This document shows positions 9,697 to 20,753 of a stretch of DNA of 64,000 nt, piece by piece. Origin of the DNA: Oegoconia quadripuncta (Eukaryota > Arthropoda > Insecta > Lepidoptera > Autostichidae); contig OX438751.1 of NCBI GenBank assembly GCA_949316235.1, positions 25,635,885-25,699,884 on the forward strand, given 5' to 3'. The position numbers and the translations under genes were made by a program. How positions within the stretch are numbered: the first letter of the stretch is position 1; the number at the start of each line of letters is the position of its first letter. The notes under the pieces were generated by a model. It saw only the letters and a list, made by a program, of their open reading frames with translations. It was not told the origin of the DNA and ran no database searches.

Positions 9697-12205
9697 TTTG
9701 ACTCTTCGACTTCGACACCAATTTGAATTTGTGATCAACCCCTACCACTATCGCAACCCGTAAGGGGTTAGCTTCAAAATAAATGTCATTTTCGCAATCA
9801 ACGTCCCAAAAAAGCTAAATAACGACACCAATATAGACTTTTTGGTATCATCCCCCACCCCTATCTCACCCCTAGAGGGTTGGCTTACAATAAATGTCAT
9901 TTTCATAATCAACATCCCAAAAAATCTAAATAACGACACCAATATCGATTTTATCGTTTCAACCCCCATTTCACACCCCAGGGGGCTGTATTTCGAAAAA
10001 TCTCAACTCACCCTTATCTCATTCTCTAACCCCAAGGGGTTGGCTTCAAAACAAATGGCATTTTCGTAATCAACGTCCCAAAAAACCTAAATAATGACAC
10101 CAATATTGACTTTTCGTATCAACCCCCACCCCTATCTCAAGCCTAGAGGGTTAACTTAAAATAAATGTTATTTTCATAATCAACATCCCATAAAATCTAA
10201 ATAATGGCACCATTATCGATTATATGGTATTAACCCCCATTTCACACCCCAGGGGGTTGTCCAATATAGACTTATTTGGTAGCAACCCCCACCCCTATCT
10301 CAACCCTAGAGGGTTAACTTAAAATAAATGTCATTTTCATAATCAATATCCCATAAAACCTAAATAACGACACCAATATCGATTTTATGGTTTTAACCCC
10401 CATTTCACGACCCAGGGGGTTGTTTTTCGAAAAATCTCAAAACACGTATTAGCTTATTTGTTCCTAGGAGTACTCTTGCGAAGTTTCGAGTCGAAAATAG
10501 ACGAAATGTCCAAGTTATACTGTTTCTTCATACAAACTTCCCACCCCTGTTTCACCCCTTAAAGGGTGAATTTTGAAAAATCCTTTCTTGGTGCTCCCCT
10601 AGACCTCGTAAAGAACGTACGTGCCAAATTTGCAAACACTCTATTCACCCCTTTGACTATGACTATGACTTTGACTAAAACTTTGACTATGACTTTGACT
10701 ATGACTTCGACTATGACATTGACTACGACTTTGACTATGACTATGACTTTGACTATGACTTCGACTATGACTTTGACTATGACTTTGCCTATGACTATGA
10801 CTTTGACTATGACTTTGACTATGATTTTGACTATGACTTTGACATGACTTTGACTATGAATTTTACTTTTCGACTTTGAGTCTTCGACTTTGAGTCTTCG
10901 ACTTTGAGTCTTCGACTTTGAGTCTTCGACTTTGAGTCTTCGACTTTGAGCCTTCGACTTTGAGCCTTCGTCTTTGAGCCTTCGACTTTGAGTCTTCGAC
11001 TTTGAGTCTTCGACTTTGAGTCTTCGACTTTGAGTCTTCGACTTTGAGCCTTCGAATTTGAGCCTTCGACTTTGAGCCTTCGACTTTGAGCCTTCGACTT
11101 TGAGCCTTCGACTTTGAGCCTTCGACTTTGAGCCTTCGACTTTGAGCCTTCGACTTTGAGCCTTCGACTTTGAGCCTTCGAATTTGAGCCTTCGACTTTG
11201 AGCCTTCGACTTTGAATTTCGAATTTGAATCTTCGACATTGACTCTTCGACTTTGACTCTTCGACTTCGACACCAATTTGAATTTGTGATTTCAACCCCT
11301 ACCACTATCGCAACCCGTAAGGGGGTTAGCTTCAAAATAAATGTCATTTTCGCAATCAACGTCCCAAAAAACCTAAATAACGACACCAATATAGACTTTT
11401 TTGGTATCATCCCCCACCCCTATCTCACCCCTAGAGGGTTGGCTTACAATAAATGTCATTTTCATAATCAACATCCCAAAAAGCCTAAATAACGACACCA
11501 ATATCGATTTTATGGTTTCAACCCCCATTTCACACCCCAGGGGGCTGTTTTTCGAAAAATCTCAACTCACCCTTACCTCATTCTCTAACCCCAAGGGGTT
11601 AGCTTCAAAACAAATGGCATTTTCGTAATCAACGTCCCAAAAAACCTAAATAATGACACCAATATTGACTTTTTGGTATCAACCCCCACCCCTATCTCAT
11701 CCCTAGAGGGTTAACTTAAAATAAATGTCATATTCATAATCAACATCCCATAAAATCTAAATAACGACACCATTATCGATTATATGGTTATAAACCCCAT
11801 TTCACACCCCAGGGGGTTGTCCAATATAGACTTTTTTGGTAGTAACCCCCACCCCTATCTCAACCCTAGAGGGTTAACTTAAAATAAATGTCATTTTCAT
11901 AATCAACATCCCATAAAACCTAAATAACGACACCAATATCGATTTTATGGTTTTAACCCCCATTTCACAACCCAGGGGGTTGTTTTTCGAAAAATCTCAA
12001 AACACGTATTAGCTTATTTGTTCCTAAGAGTACTCTTGCGAAGTTTCGAGTCGAAAATAGTCGAAATGTCCAAGTTATACTGTTTCTTCATACAAACTTC
12101 CCACCCCTGTTTCACCCCCTTAAAGGGTGAATTTTGAAAAATCCTTTCTTAGTGCTCCCCTAGACCTCGTAAGGAACCTACGTGCCAAATTTGGAAACTC
12201 TAGAC
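9697..12205. repeat. ~930-bp segment duplicated within the Helitron, made of ~110-bp sub-repeats
   Basis: 9697-10637 and 11250-12205 are near-identical, both starting at gactcttcgacttcgacacc and running through several ~100-120 bp sub-units (aggggttagcttcaaaataa; caatatcgattttatggttt). They flank the minisatellite at 10640-11250. Confidence 0.85.
10640..11250. repeat. Minisatellite: 6-bp then 14-bp units
   Basis: 10640-10860 is built of gactat/gacttt hexamers. 10868-11250 is about 26 copies of a 14-bp unit (gactttgagtcttc). Because 14 is not a multiple of 3, all three frames stay open and give repetitive Lys/Ser/Arg peptides, which are not genes. Confidence 0.95.
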
Positions 12206-12232
12206 CCAGCGGTTTGGCCTGTGCGTTGATAT

Positions 12233-12262
12233 GTCAGTCAGTCAGTCAGTCAGTCAGTCAGT
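12233..12262. repeat. GTCA tetranucleotide tract at the Helitron 5' end
   Basis: About seven tandem gtca units just inside the element terminus, a regular feature of this lepidopteran Helitron family. Confidence 0.9.
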
Positions 12263-12388
12263 TTCTTCCTTTATATATTTAGATTACGTAATTATTATTT
12301 TGTATATTTACACTACACTATACATACACTAACCCGACTATAATTATTTATTATTATTCTGCTCATTATTGTACCTCACGTGGCGTCC

Positions 12389-12600
12389 GTGCGTCACTGG
12401 CCATTTGGGGGCACTGAAAACCAGCGCTGTGATTCGTCGCACCATGAGCTGAGTGCTAACCCATTTGTGTACGCCGCAACACGTGAAAGCATTGTCGGGA
12501 TCTTCTTCATAATTGTATTTCTATTTTAGCTATAATTTACTACTTCTTTGTTTTTGTATCGTGTTGTGGCGCTCATAATAAACTATTCTTATTCTTATTG
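12389..12600 (+). repeat. Dispersed retroelement 3' end, family F
   Basis: Starts gtgcgtcactggccatttgg and ends tcataataaactattcttat followed by an attctt tail. Copies: 60239-60441 (+), 44043-44215 (-), and a 3' stub at 32765-32812 (+). Confidence 0.8.
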
Positions 12601-12643
12601 CATTGTCACAGAACTTACATATTTATGAAATATTTCAGCTCAA

Positions 12644-13096
12644 TCAGAAGGGCAATTCTCGTAATATCTCTTATTACAATTACAGTCAAAATTCAGTTCG
12701 GATCTATTCTCGGTCTCCAAATGTCAAATACGTCATTCTCGTACTACAATATGAAGGTTTGTAATGTGATTATATCGAAATGTGATCGAAAGTTGAACAA
12801 AGCTTTTAAAATCAAGTTCGAGATTAAAAAAATTTACAGTTCGTCAAATATGCGCTTGCTTCCTATTATTTATTCTCTTTCATATTTGTCAAAAAACTAC
12901 TTATATCACTTCAGCTGGGCAATACTGAACAATTAATAGTGAGAGCTTTGTTCAACTTTCGATGACATTTCGATATAATTACATTACGAATCTTTATATT
13001 TAATGTCGTATTTGACATTTAGGAGATCGAGACTGGATCCGAACTGAATTTTGACTGTAATTGTAATACGAGATATTACGAGAATTGCCCTTCTGA
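12644..13096. mobile_element. Foldback element with ~165-bp inverted arms
   Basis: Left arm 12644-12805 starts tcagaagggcaattctcgta. The right arm (about 12935-13096) is its inverted copy with modest divergence. The ~130-bp spacer is unique. No coding capacity. Confidence 0.85.
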
Positions 13097-13344
13097 TACC
13101 AGCAAGTGGTAGTACAATGAAGTGATGCCATTTAGATTGTTTGTAAGTACAACCCGATCCATATATACATATAAGAGGGTGACACTGGCCACTTTTAAGC
13201 GACATAATGAAAATACCAACCTCAAATTTTGAAAATGGAACTCTTTGCCAACATTACTGTGTATGTATTTCATTAATTTGTCATTTGTTTTAAGAATGGA
13301 AAATTGTCTGTCACGTCAGCATGAATTTAACGCGAGAAAATTTA

Positions 13345-13374
13345 GGAATTACACGAATTCAAATTCACCCTGTA
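13345..13374. repeat. Solo terminus of the 58-kb MITE family
   Basis: aattacacgaattcaaattc then accctgtata, identical to the element end at 58994-59021. The matching left end is not visible nearby. Confidence 0.75.
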
Positions 13375-13539
13375 TACACACACTAACACAGACACCCACG
13401 CACACAAGCTCAAACGCTCGCACGCTCAAACGCACACACCGTCCAATACACCCGTCTCGTCGGAAGTCAAAAATCCTCAATCTGTCAGTCTAAGAAATAC
13501 CTACTATGACTTGCACTTTATTTAACTTCAAACTTTATT

Positions 13540-13840
13540 TCCGCCTCCGTGGCTCAATGTAAACAACATAGGGTTTCAACAATCGGAGGTCGTGGGTTCG
13601 ATTCCCAGCGGGGTACATGTTTAGTACTCGGTAGGGCATTTTAAATATCCGCCTGGCTAGCTACCACCATCTTATCTAAATCTAATTTAATAGCATTGTT
13701 GTGTTCCGGTTGTCAGAGATAAGATAGCCAGTTCCCCAAATATTTGGGTTTCCGGGTCAGTACGGTTCCACCTTCGGCCTCATATTCACTTAACATCAGG
13801 TGTGATTGAGGTCAAGTGCTAATCCGTTGTGCATAAAAAA
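13540..13840 (+). mobile_element. tRNA-derived SINE, family B, near full length
   Basis: Head cgcctccgtggctcaatgta, box B gggttcgattcccagcgggg, body with attgttgtgttccggttgtc and agataagatagccagt, end gtgattgaggtcaagtgc plus A-run. Other copies: 4095-4330 (-), 17630-17785 (+), 45253-45515 (+), 47940-48165 (+), 55790-55885 (-), 59290-59590 (-), with worn copies at 26385-26560 and 32405-32505 (+) inside importin alpha introns. Confidence 0.85.
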
Positions 13841-13857
13841 TTCAATTTTTTTTTCAA

Positions 13858-14020
13858 CGTAACACATGATATAATTTGTTGAATGTCAATTTATATGTAT
13901 TAGTCACTAAAACTGTCAGTCAGTATGTCCAAGCTACTACCGCTACGGAAAGGGTATATTATCTGTGGATAAAGAAGCGGTGAAAGAAACCCACAGGACT
14001 AATTGTCCTTCTTTTTTAAT
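13858..14020 (-). repeat. LINE 3' end, family J, copy 2
   Basis: Same motif order as 37760-37920 (cagtcagtatgtccaagcta; gaaagaaacccacaggac), abutting SINE family B. Confidence 0.65.
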
Positions 14021-14354
14021 AGTATACCAACTAATTCAATATTTTTAGGCGAAGTTTGCGTTTTTGTCATCAAGGCAGACACTAATTTTGTAATAGCCTT
14101 TTTTTGTTAATGTTGAATGTCAAAGGACATGGTCTTTAAATTGTTTCACATTTGTTCTTTTCCCTTTACCTTTGTATAAAAGCATCCCAATGTTTCAGTT
14201 TCAGAAATTCATAATTCCTCCCCTTGATGTGTATTCAATTTATTTCCGAGCTTCAATAAACTGCACACCGGGAAATGTTGATATTTCTAGTTTGATACCG
14301 GATGAAATGCAAATTTGAGCGTTAGTGATAGTGGGGTAGATGTGAGAGTTGCTT

Positions 14355-14460
14355 ACCTGCTGCATTCACATTATGTAACCCAGCCAGACGATGCGAGCTT
14401 GCAACCTTGCAATGCCCGGGCCGCGGGATGCCTCGATCGATCTAGGTAGCCGAGCTAGCT
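14355..14460 (-). other. GC-rich island ending in a splice-donor-like site
   Basis: The minus strand reads a GC-rich 85-100 bp stretch (gcatcccgcggcccgggca) ending GCAGCAG before gtaagc. One frame is open for 28 codons. It could be an untranslated or small coding exon of a minus-strand gene. No partner exon is recognised. Confidence 0.2.
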
Positions 14461-14984
14461 CAATTTAGCCCTGAAGGCTTCCGACTGCATATTATTGAAT
14501 AAGTCGGGTCCAACAATTTTGTGAGCTGGGTTGGGGTTAATTTGAAGGGCTGGGTTGTAATGGGGGTGTTCATTAACGGTGAACGCTTACGCTTTTGAAT
14601 TGAAATTGCAGATTGATATTTTATTAATAATTTCCAGGTTTGATCAATGGGTCGTTTGCACGAGGCAAAGTACCACAGACTCATACATAACTACATATTT
14701 ATAATTTCTAAAAATATTCGTTTTATAATTACCTGTCACATTGTACACAATAAGTAGCTACTTTGATATAAGTTTGTTCAGTTGTTAAAGGGAAAGAAGT
14801 TGGGAAAAGTTTAAGCCTCGAAATTATTTCGCTCTGCTTCGCTGGTTTCGTAAGTTGTTTTACAAACATAATTTAATGAAACACAAATTTTTATACGTAG
14901 GTTTATACAGTATGCATATTATTATGATGGAAGGAAGGAAGGCTTACAAAATGGGACCTCTAAATAGGCTTATAGGAATATTGT

Positions 14985-15308
14985 TTATATCATCATCATC
15001 AGCCCGTAAACATCCCACTGCAGGGATAAAGGCTTTCTCTCGTATATGAGGGAGTATGGCCCATAGTCCACCACACTGGTCCAATGCGGGATGGGGACTT
15101 CACATGCCTTTGAATTTTTATTTCTCAGTCATGCAGGTTTCTTCACGATGTTTTCATTCACCGTTTAAGAACAGTCGAATCAATAAATAAAATGCACATA
15201 AGTAATTAATTTTAAAACTCATTGGTACATGGCCTGCCTGCGAATCGAACTCGGACCTCCTAAATTGGGAGACCGCGTCTTAACCGCTGAACCACCGACG
15301 CACTAGGA
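14985..15308 (-). mobile_element. tRNA-derived SINE/retroelement, family D
   Basis: Minus strand: cgtcggtggttcagcggtta-like head, box B tcgaactcgg complement, then a long body with aacatcgtgaagaaacctgc and a tail at catcatcatcagcccg. The matching head is cut by the window end at 63932-64000 (+). Confidence 0.8.
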
Positions 15309-15611
15309 GCATGACAGGCGCGATAAACGTGTATGTCGCGCGAGATTAATATTTGTCTTGCTCATTCGTTTAGACAAAATATACAACTATCCCATTCACG
15401 TCACGTCGCGCGCGACAAACGATGTCATGCAACGGGGCCAGAACGATGTAAAAAATACCAGATAAGACTTTATTTCTACTAGGTATATAATTTAATATTG
15501 GACGGTTGTCCCTGCGTTTAAACTTGGGTTCAACTCGGGAACTACGTATTTCATTGTTCGCTTTCGAATAATTTTCTAAATACGTAAAAACTAGTAAAAT
15601 ACTGATAAAAT

Positions 15612-15848
15612 TTGACGACCGATTGGTGTAGTGGATAGTGACCCTGTCAGCGAAACCAACGGTTGCTGGTTCGAATCCCGCGACGAGTAAATGTTTGTGT
15701 GATGAATATGAAAATTTATTCCTGAGTCATTGATGTTTATATAAATATTTATGTATGTTTATCCGTCATCTAGTGTCCATAGTACAAGCTTTGCTTAGTT
15801 TGGGACTGGATGATTGATGTAAGTGTCCGAAATATTTATTTATTTAAT
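15612..15848 (+). mobile_element. tRNA-derived SINE, family C
   Basis: Head gacgaccgattggtgtagtg, box B ggttcgaatcccgcgacgag, body ending ttgcttagtttgggactgga and aagtgtccgaaatatttatt. A second copy is at 46143-46388 (+). It sits inside another dispersed repeat whose uninterrupted version is at 33685-33800. Confidence 0.85.
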
Positions 15849-15849
15849 T

Positions 15850-16075
15850 AAAAAATAGTGGGAACAATGCTTCAACGAATACCTTAACAAGTTCGAAGAA
15901 GAATCTAACTAATATTATAAGCTCATTTGAAATTGAGGGATTCCTGTGTAGTGTGCCTAAAATGCCTGATCGCTGTTAGCGATAATGCCGCCTAATTTGT
16001 AGTTTCTATAAGATATTTAAATGTACCTTCCTTATTTAAACAATAAAGCATATTTGATTGATGGCTGATTTTCCA
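15850..16075 (+). repeat. Dispersed repeat pieces: gene-poor retroelement tails
   Basis: 15850-15928 matches the inverse of 33685-33765. 15930-16075 resembles the tail at 16690-16800 (cctgatcgctgttagcgata; aataaagcatatttgattga). Confidence 0.6.
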
Positions 16076-16365
16076 GAAAAAAGTAAAAACAGCTGTAGGT
16101 AAGATACAATACTTGAATTTAACTTTCATTACATTACCTGTAAGACATAATAAATATCATTTGAAAAATTTATGTTTTACAAAAAAAAGTTTTGTTGTAA
16201 ATGTGCGAAATTCAAAATTGCCTGTCTCCGACATACCGGCCGCACGTGTGTCTAATCCTTAAAACGCCTGTCATGTGGTAACCCTAGTTATAGGTGACTT
16301 TATAATAAGTACTCCAACTCAAACTCATGTGATGGAGAGTGAGTTGCACGTTGTTCCACTGTATT

Positions 16366-17029
16366 TAAGAGCGTTTATCCCACACGGTAGTTCATAAAAA
16401 TTTTCAAGTCCAAATTTTTCGAAATTAATACACTGATTCTAATGAAAAATTTTTATATGTATAAGCAGGATAAATAGAGTTAGTTGAAAACATTTTCAAA
16501 ATATCTGATTTAAAAGAATATATTGCATTTTTTCTGTTACTACGGAAAACTTAAAGTTTCAATACTCTTTTTAAGAAGTGTTAAGTATGAATGTGGAGGG
16601 ATACAGAGGTAGAGGAAGACCAAAGAAGGTGTGGGTAGACTGTGTACGGGAGTGAGTACGGAGATGACGGTACTTAACCCAAAGGTTGCCTGGAAGAGAT
16701 CGCTTTTAGTGATAAGGCCGCCAAATTGTACTATCCCCTTTTTCTTACTTTTTTTGTATGCTTCTTATTGTTGTACAATAAAGAATATTTTGTTTGACGG
16801 CTGATAGAGGAGAGTGGAAGAGGATGACATGTTGTGCCGACCCCACCTAGACTGGGAAAAGGCCAGGAAAATGATGATGACTCTTTTTCAAAAATTTTGT
16901 CCACTAACTTTTGTGATCTATGTATATGGCTTTATGCATATAAAGTTTCATTAGAATCGGTTCATTTGAATTTCGAAAAATTTGAACTTGACAGTTTGTA
17001 TGAACTACCGTGAGGGATAAACACTCTTA
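16366..17029. mobile_element. TA-flanked TIR element with a nested LINE 3' tail
   Basis: Ends read agagcgtttatccc and its near complement, with ~100-bp inverted repeats (16368-16470 and 16925-17027) and TA at both ends. Inside (16590-16870) lies a LINE 3' fragment (agaggtagaggaagaccaaa, the RGRGRPKK coding end, and a tttgtttgacgg tail). Confidence 0.75.
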
Positions 17030-17629
17030 GGGAAGAAATTTCTGGCTTTCAAAACAACTGTATCATGGACTAGTAACATAACACAATTTTTTTTATATAT
17101 TTTATTTATTTATTTATCATTTATTGCACACAAGAAAAAAACATACAGATACAACATAATAGAGACGACACAACAGGTTCTGCTTATTTCTACAATGAAA
17201 TTTCTTCCAGCAGACCTGCGAAATTTATTTCTTTATTATTTTGTTTTTTTTTATTTCTTTTTTTTTTAATTACATTGTTAGCTTATCTAGGTTCTGTTAC
17301 ATTGTTATTACTGTTATGGTAAAAAAAAAATATGTTAGATACTGGCATATATCTACATTTGACAATCACTTTTACTTTAAAAATCATAAATTTACGGAAC
17401 TGTATGTGTGACTTAATATTGTAAAAGTGAACTAAATAAATCTAATCTAATCTATGAAGAAACTACGGAAAAATGGGTCACATAGCCTTTGGGGATTTTA
17501 AATATATTCAGTTTAAATATGGGTACTAATTTACCAATTGATAACAAAATTCATATAAAGTTAGGATATATGTTAAAAATGCTAAAAGGCCACTAAATGT
17601 TAATACTTCAAAATTACATGTTAAAAAAA

Positions 17630-17785
17630 TGTTAATAGCATTGTTGTGTTCCGGTCGTTAGAGATAAGATAGCCAGTCCCCCAAATGTGTTGGGGTTCCC
17701 GGGTCAGTGCTCTTCCACCTTCGACCTCATTTTCACTTTACATCAGGTGTGATTGAGGTCAAGTACGTTGTGCATAAAAAAAACA
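17630..17785 (+). mobile_element. SINE family B copy, 5'-truncated
   Basis: Starts in the body (aatagcattgttgtgttccg) and ends with a poly-A run. Confidence 0.8.
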
Positions 17786-18294
17786 ATACAACTGAAGTGT
17801 CTACAACCTCTTTGGTAAGCGGCTCAGAATGCTAATTTTAAAATTGATTTACGCTGTAGACCCGAAGAGTTTGGTTTACACAATGAAGCAGTAAGAGGAT
17901 TCAGAAGGTCGTTCAAATGTTGTATGTATTTGTAGACCTAAAATATTGCAGAGACCTTCCAAGCATGCATACACCAGAATTCACATTTAATATGTTTAGG
18001 GGCAGCAAGGCCGCCATGGTTGGCTCTTGCCCCATCCATAAACTAGCCGAGCTGGAACCGAGTACATACAATGCATGTGTATGATTACCTCTGTGGACGT
18101 ATACTTTATGATCTTCATCGGCACACATTAACTAATACTTCCTAACGGTGGTATGCATCTGTTCATTAAGTACTATGTACAAAGATCCAGGTTCGATACG
18201 ATCATAACTTTTATTAAAAAATCTGGTTCGGGCAAAAAAAGGACTTGACAAAATTTTCATAAAAAAAAATGTGAAAAGGGTATGATACTCCAAC

Positions 18295-18385
18295 GGAATT
18301 TTTAAACGACTTCAAAAAAGAAGGAGGTTCTGTATTCGGGGCGTTTTTTTTTTTTTATGTATGTACACCGATATTTAAGTTGAAG
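18295..18385 (+). repeat. Dispersed repeat (aacgacttcaaaaaagaagg family)
   Basis: Also present, inverted, at 60450-60510 (cctcctcctttttgaagtcg). Unit ends near tatgtacaccgatat. Confidence 0.65.
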
Positions 18386-18458
18386 TGACGTTAAACCACC
18401 TACAAGAATTACAAAAAAGGAACAGAGCATGTGAGTACGTTATTAAAATAATCAAACT

Positions 18459-18625
18459 CTGCTGCTATACCAAAAGGTCGCGGGTTCGAATCCCGCTAGG
18501 GGCATATATTTGTATATTGAATCAACATCAACCATCTGGTATCCATAAAGCCTAGTTGCTTAGTGTGGAACTAGATGGCGCTGTGTGTATGTGGAAATTT
18601 AATTTATTATTATTATTTATTTGTA
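18459..18625 (+). mobile_element. SINE family A copy with shortened body
   Basis: Box B is intact (ggttcgaatcccgctagggg). The middle of the body is deleted relative to other copies, joining directly to atcaaccatctggtatcc. Confidence 0.8.
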
Positions 18626-18812
18626 TTGTACTGTATTTATTTATATCTACTTAACTGGGTTTAGGGCGCCGTTAAGGGGACACCAAGGCAAAAAAAAACA
18701 CTTAGAATTTTCCTACACGCCCATAACGATACTGACAATAATTAACTGTAATTTTTTTTATGCACTTCTTTTTTTATGTAAAATAAAAGGTCTTTAGAAA
18801 TTTTATACGCAC

Positions 18813-18887
18813 CTCAAAGGTAAGAGACTTATCCAAGGTCCCGTCCGGCTTCTTACTTATAAGACATTGCTTCGTTAAAACGGTCAT
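18813..18887 (-). CDS. Possible first coding exon of a minus-strand gene
   Basis: 25 codons, MTVLTKQCLISKKPDGT then LDKSLTFE, ending in GAG before donor gtgcgt, phase 0. The 140 bp upstream (18888-19030) are GC- and CpG-rich in an AT-rich setting, as expected for a promoter and 5' UTR. Phase and strand would allow direct joining to the transmembrane exon at 7704, giving a short Lys-rich cytoplasmic tail before the helix of a type II protein, with an 11-kb first intron. That link is inference only. Confidence 0.35.
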
Positions 18888-19035
18888 GATGCTATCGAAT
18901 CGAATAGAGCAGTCAACTGCCTGCGTTTTAGAAATAAAAAATTCGCGAGCTCAAACACGTACAACCGACCGGCAACGGCGACGACAGCCCACAATTTTAC
19001 GATCGATCAATCGCCCGCCTATCGACAGCAATAGT
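18888..19035 (-). promoter_or_regulatory. CpG-rich putative promoter and 5' UTR
   Basis: This stretch is dense in CG dinucleotides (gacgacagcc, ggcaacggcg, gatcgatcaatcg) compared with its surroundings and lies directly upstream of the ATG at 18887 on the minus strand. There is no clear TATA box. It contains ATCGAT-type elements. Confidence 0.3.
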
Positions 19036-19869
19036 GTTGCCAAATTGCAAATCTAAAAACTACTGTAGTAATATTGAAACGGTATGGTAACGAACGGTGA
19101 GAAAAAGGAATAGTAGACAACGAACGTTGAACTGTGTGGTCCTCACATTCCCTTTAGTACATATAGTTTTTATTGTTATTTCGGTATTGATATCTTAAGT
19201 GACTTTTCCAATAAAAAATGGTTGAGAAAAGAAAATGGGCCACACAGGCGAATGTATATGAAGGCTGGACATAATGGGCTAAAATAGAATGATTTTAATA
19301 ATATTAAAGTAAAGTAACATTAATGAAGTTCTTTTTCAGCCACGCTTGCTTTGATGAAACCTTATAATGAACTGGTGCTGAGTTTTGTTGAAAGGACAAT
19401 TCTTGCTTCCCCCGCTATCATTTTAGTCCCGATTTTAATACATAATATGATTTGTTGTCTCATTTTAGAAGCATGCTCTAAATGTCATGATAATAATGAG
19501 TCCCTAAAACATTCCATAAACGCTCGTTTATCCCCTGTCCAATACCACCGGCGACGCTACTTCCGGAGTACTTCCGATCTTATTGTATCATGTTTGTACA
19601 TTATTTATTATCGTACCAAATTAGTTGGAATTCTAGAGAATGAGAGCGGCAACACCGGTGAATATTGGTGGAAGGCCTGTGATTGGTCAACTAGTACATA
19701 AAAATCAATAGTCAGGTCACGTGACACTTCATTAATCAACGCAAAAATTTTTGACACCAGATTTTGCTAATTTAGCCAGCGCGTAGTTACTTCTGATTTT
19801 TAGTCGCGCAAATGCGCGCACTTCCATATAACTCCATACTGAACCTCAGAATGATCAAACTATCACAAA

Positions 19870-20055
19870 AATCACTCACACTCTTAGGCCCTAAACCGTT
19901 CTCAAGATTCAAATCTTGCATATTATACACAATCAAAAAAAATAATATTGGGAATGAGACGCGATCTCAATCTTAAGATCAATTCATTAATTAATACGAC
20001 CGTCAATTTAAGGTCATCTCAAACTTGAGAACAGTATACTAATACGGGCCTTAGC
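19870..20055. mobile_element. MITE family G copy
   Basis: Ends read ttaggccctaaaccgttctc and its rough complement aatacgggccttagcg. Related copies are at 44885-45018 and 48530-48863. Confidence 0.7.
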
Positions 20056-20342
20056 GTTTTCTTCCGGTCTTCTTTACAAGATTTTGGATTAGATGTAATC
20101 AGCAAATAAACTAGTTTCGAAATAAGACAATATTTTTTTTTAATGCAATTTGTAAATCTTGGACATTTCTGGTGATATTGCTCCATAGGTATTCAGAAAA
20201 TTAGGTAAAAAAATCCATATTCTTTTCATACTACATTATTCATACCGCCGTATTCAATTTTGTACGAATCAATTTGTTCAATTATATAATAATGATGTGA
20301 GTGATTCTTCCGTTTTGTCCCAATCTCAACGATTTCGTGGAA

Positions 20343-20753
20343 CGTAATTTTTTTTTTTTTTTTTTATATGAGAGGGCGGCAAACGAGCATGCGGGTCACC
20401 TGATGGAAAGCAATCACCGCCGCCCATGGACACCCGCAACACCAAAAGGGTCACAGATGCGTTGCCGGCCTTTGAGGAAGGTGTCCACCCCAGAATAAGT
20501 AGGGCAGCCTGAGCGATGAGGGATTCTCCAGCAGTGCTGGTACCCTCCTGGGGTACTAACTCTTTAAATACCGCTACCATTCTGGAGAGAGACTGGAAGG
20601 TGGGCCTCCGGCGCCCTCGCTCACCGGACGAAGCGCAGTGGCAATATGCCACTACTCAGACGTCGGTCTTCTGCGAGAGGGTGGTACTTCCCCGGTCGAG
20701 CCGGCCCATTCATGCTGCAAGCTAATAGCTTACAGCGTGGCTCTACCACTACA
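20343..20753 (-). mobile_element. Dispersed retroelement 3' end, family E, copy 2
   Basis: Same sequence as 8226-8636, with a 20-base T-run at the start and ctctaccactac at the far end. Confidence 0.85.

Larger units (their letters stand above)
9047..12283 (-). mobile_element. Helitron, degenerate, with both termini
   Basis: On the minus strand it starts TC at 12283 (tctaaatatataaagg, then a gactgact tract) and ends with a short hairpin (cgcggacgaagtcgcg) followed by gctgCTAG at 9047. The base before the 5' end is A (12284) and after the 3' end is T (9046), the A/T target used by Helitrons. The only coding remnant is the helicase C-terminus near the 3' end. The rest is non-coding repeats. 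Confidence 0.85.

Noticed and set aside
10559..11410. Long minus-strand ORFs (up to 283 codons) of Lys/Ser/Arg repeats
   Set aside because: They are translations of the 14-bp and 6-bp minisatellite. Because the unit is not a multiple of three, all frames are open. No gene signals.
19351..19701. 116-codon plus-strand ORF
   Set aside because: Preceded by an acceptor-like ttctttttcag, but composition is not coding-like and the peptide has no recognisable feature.
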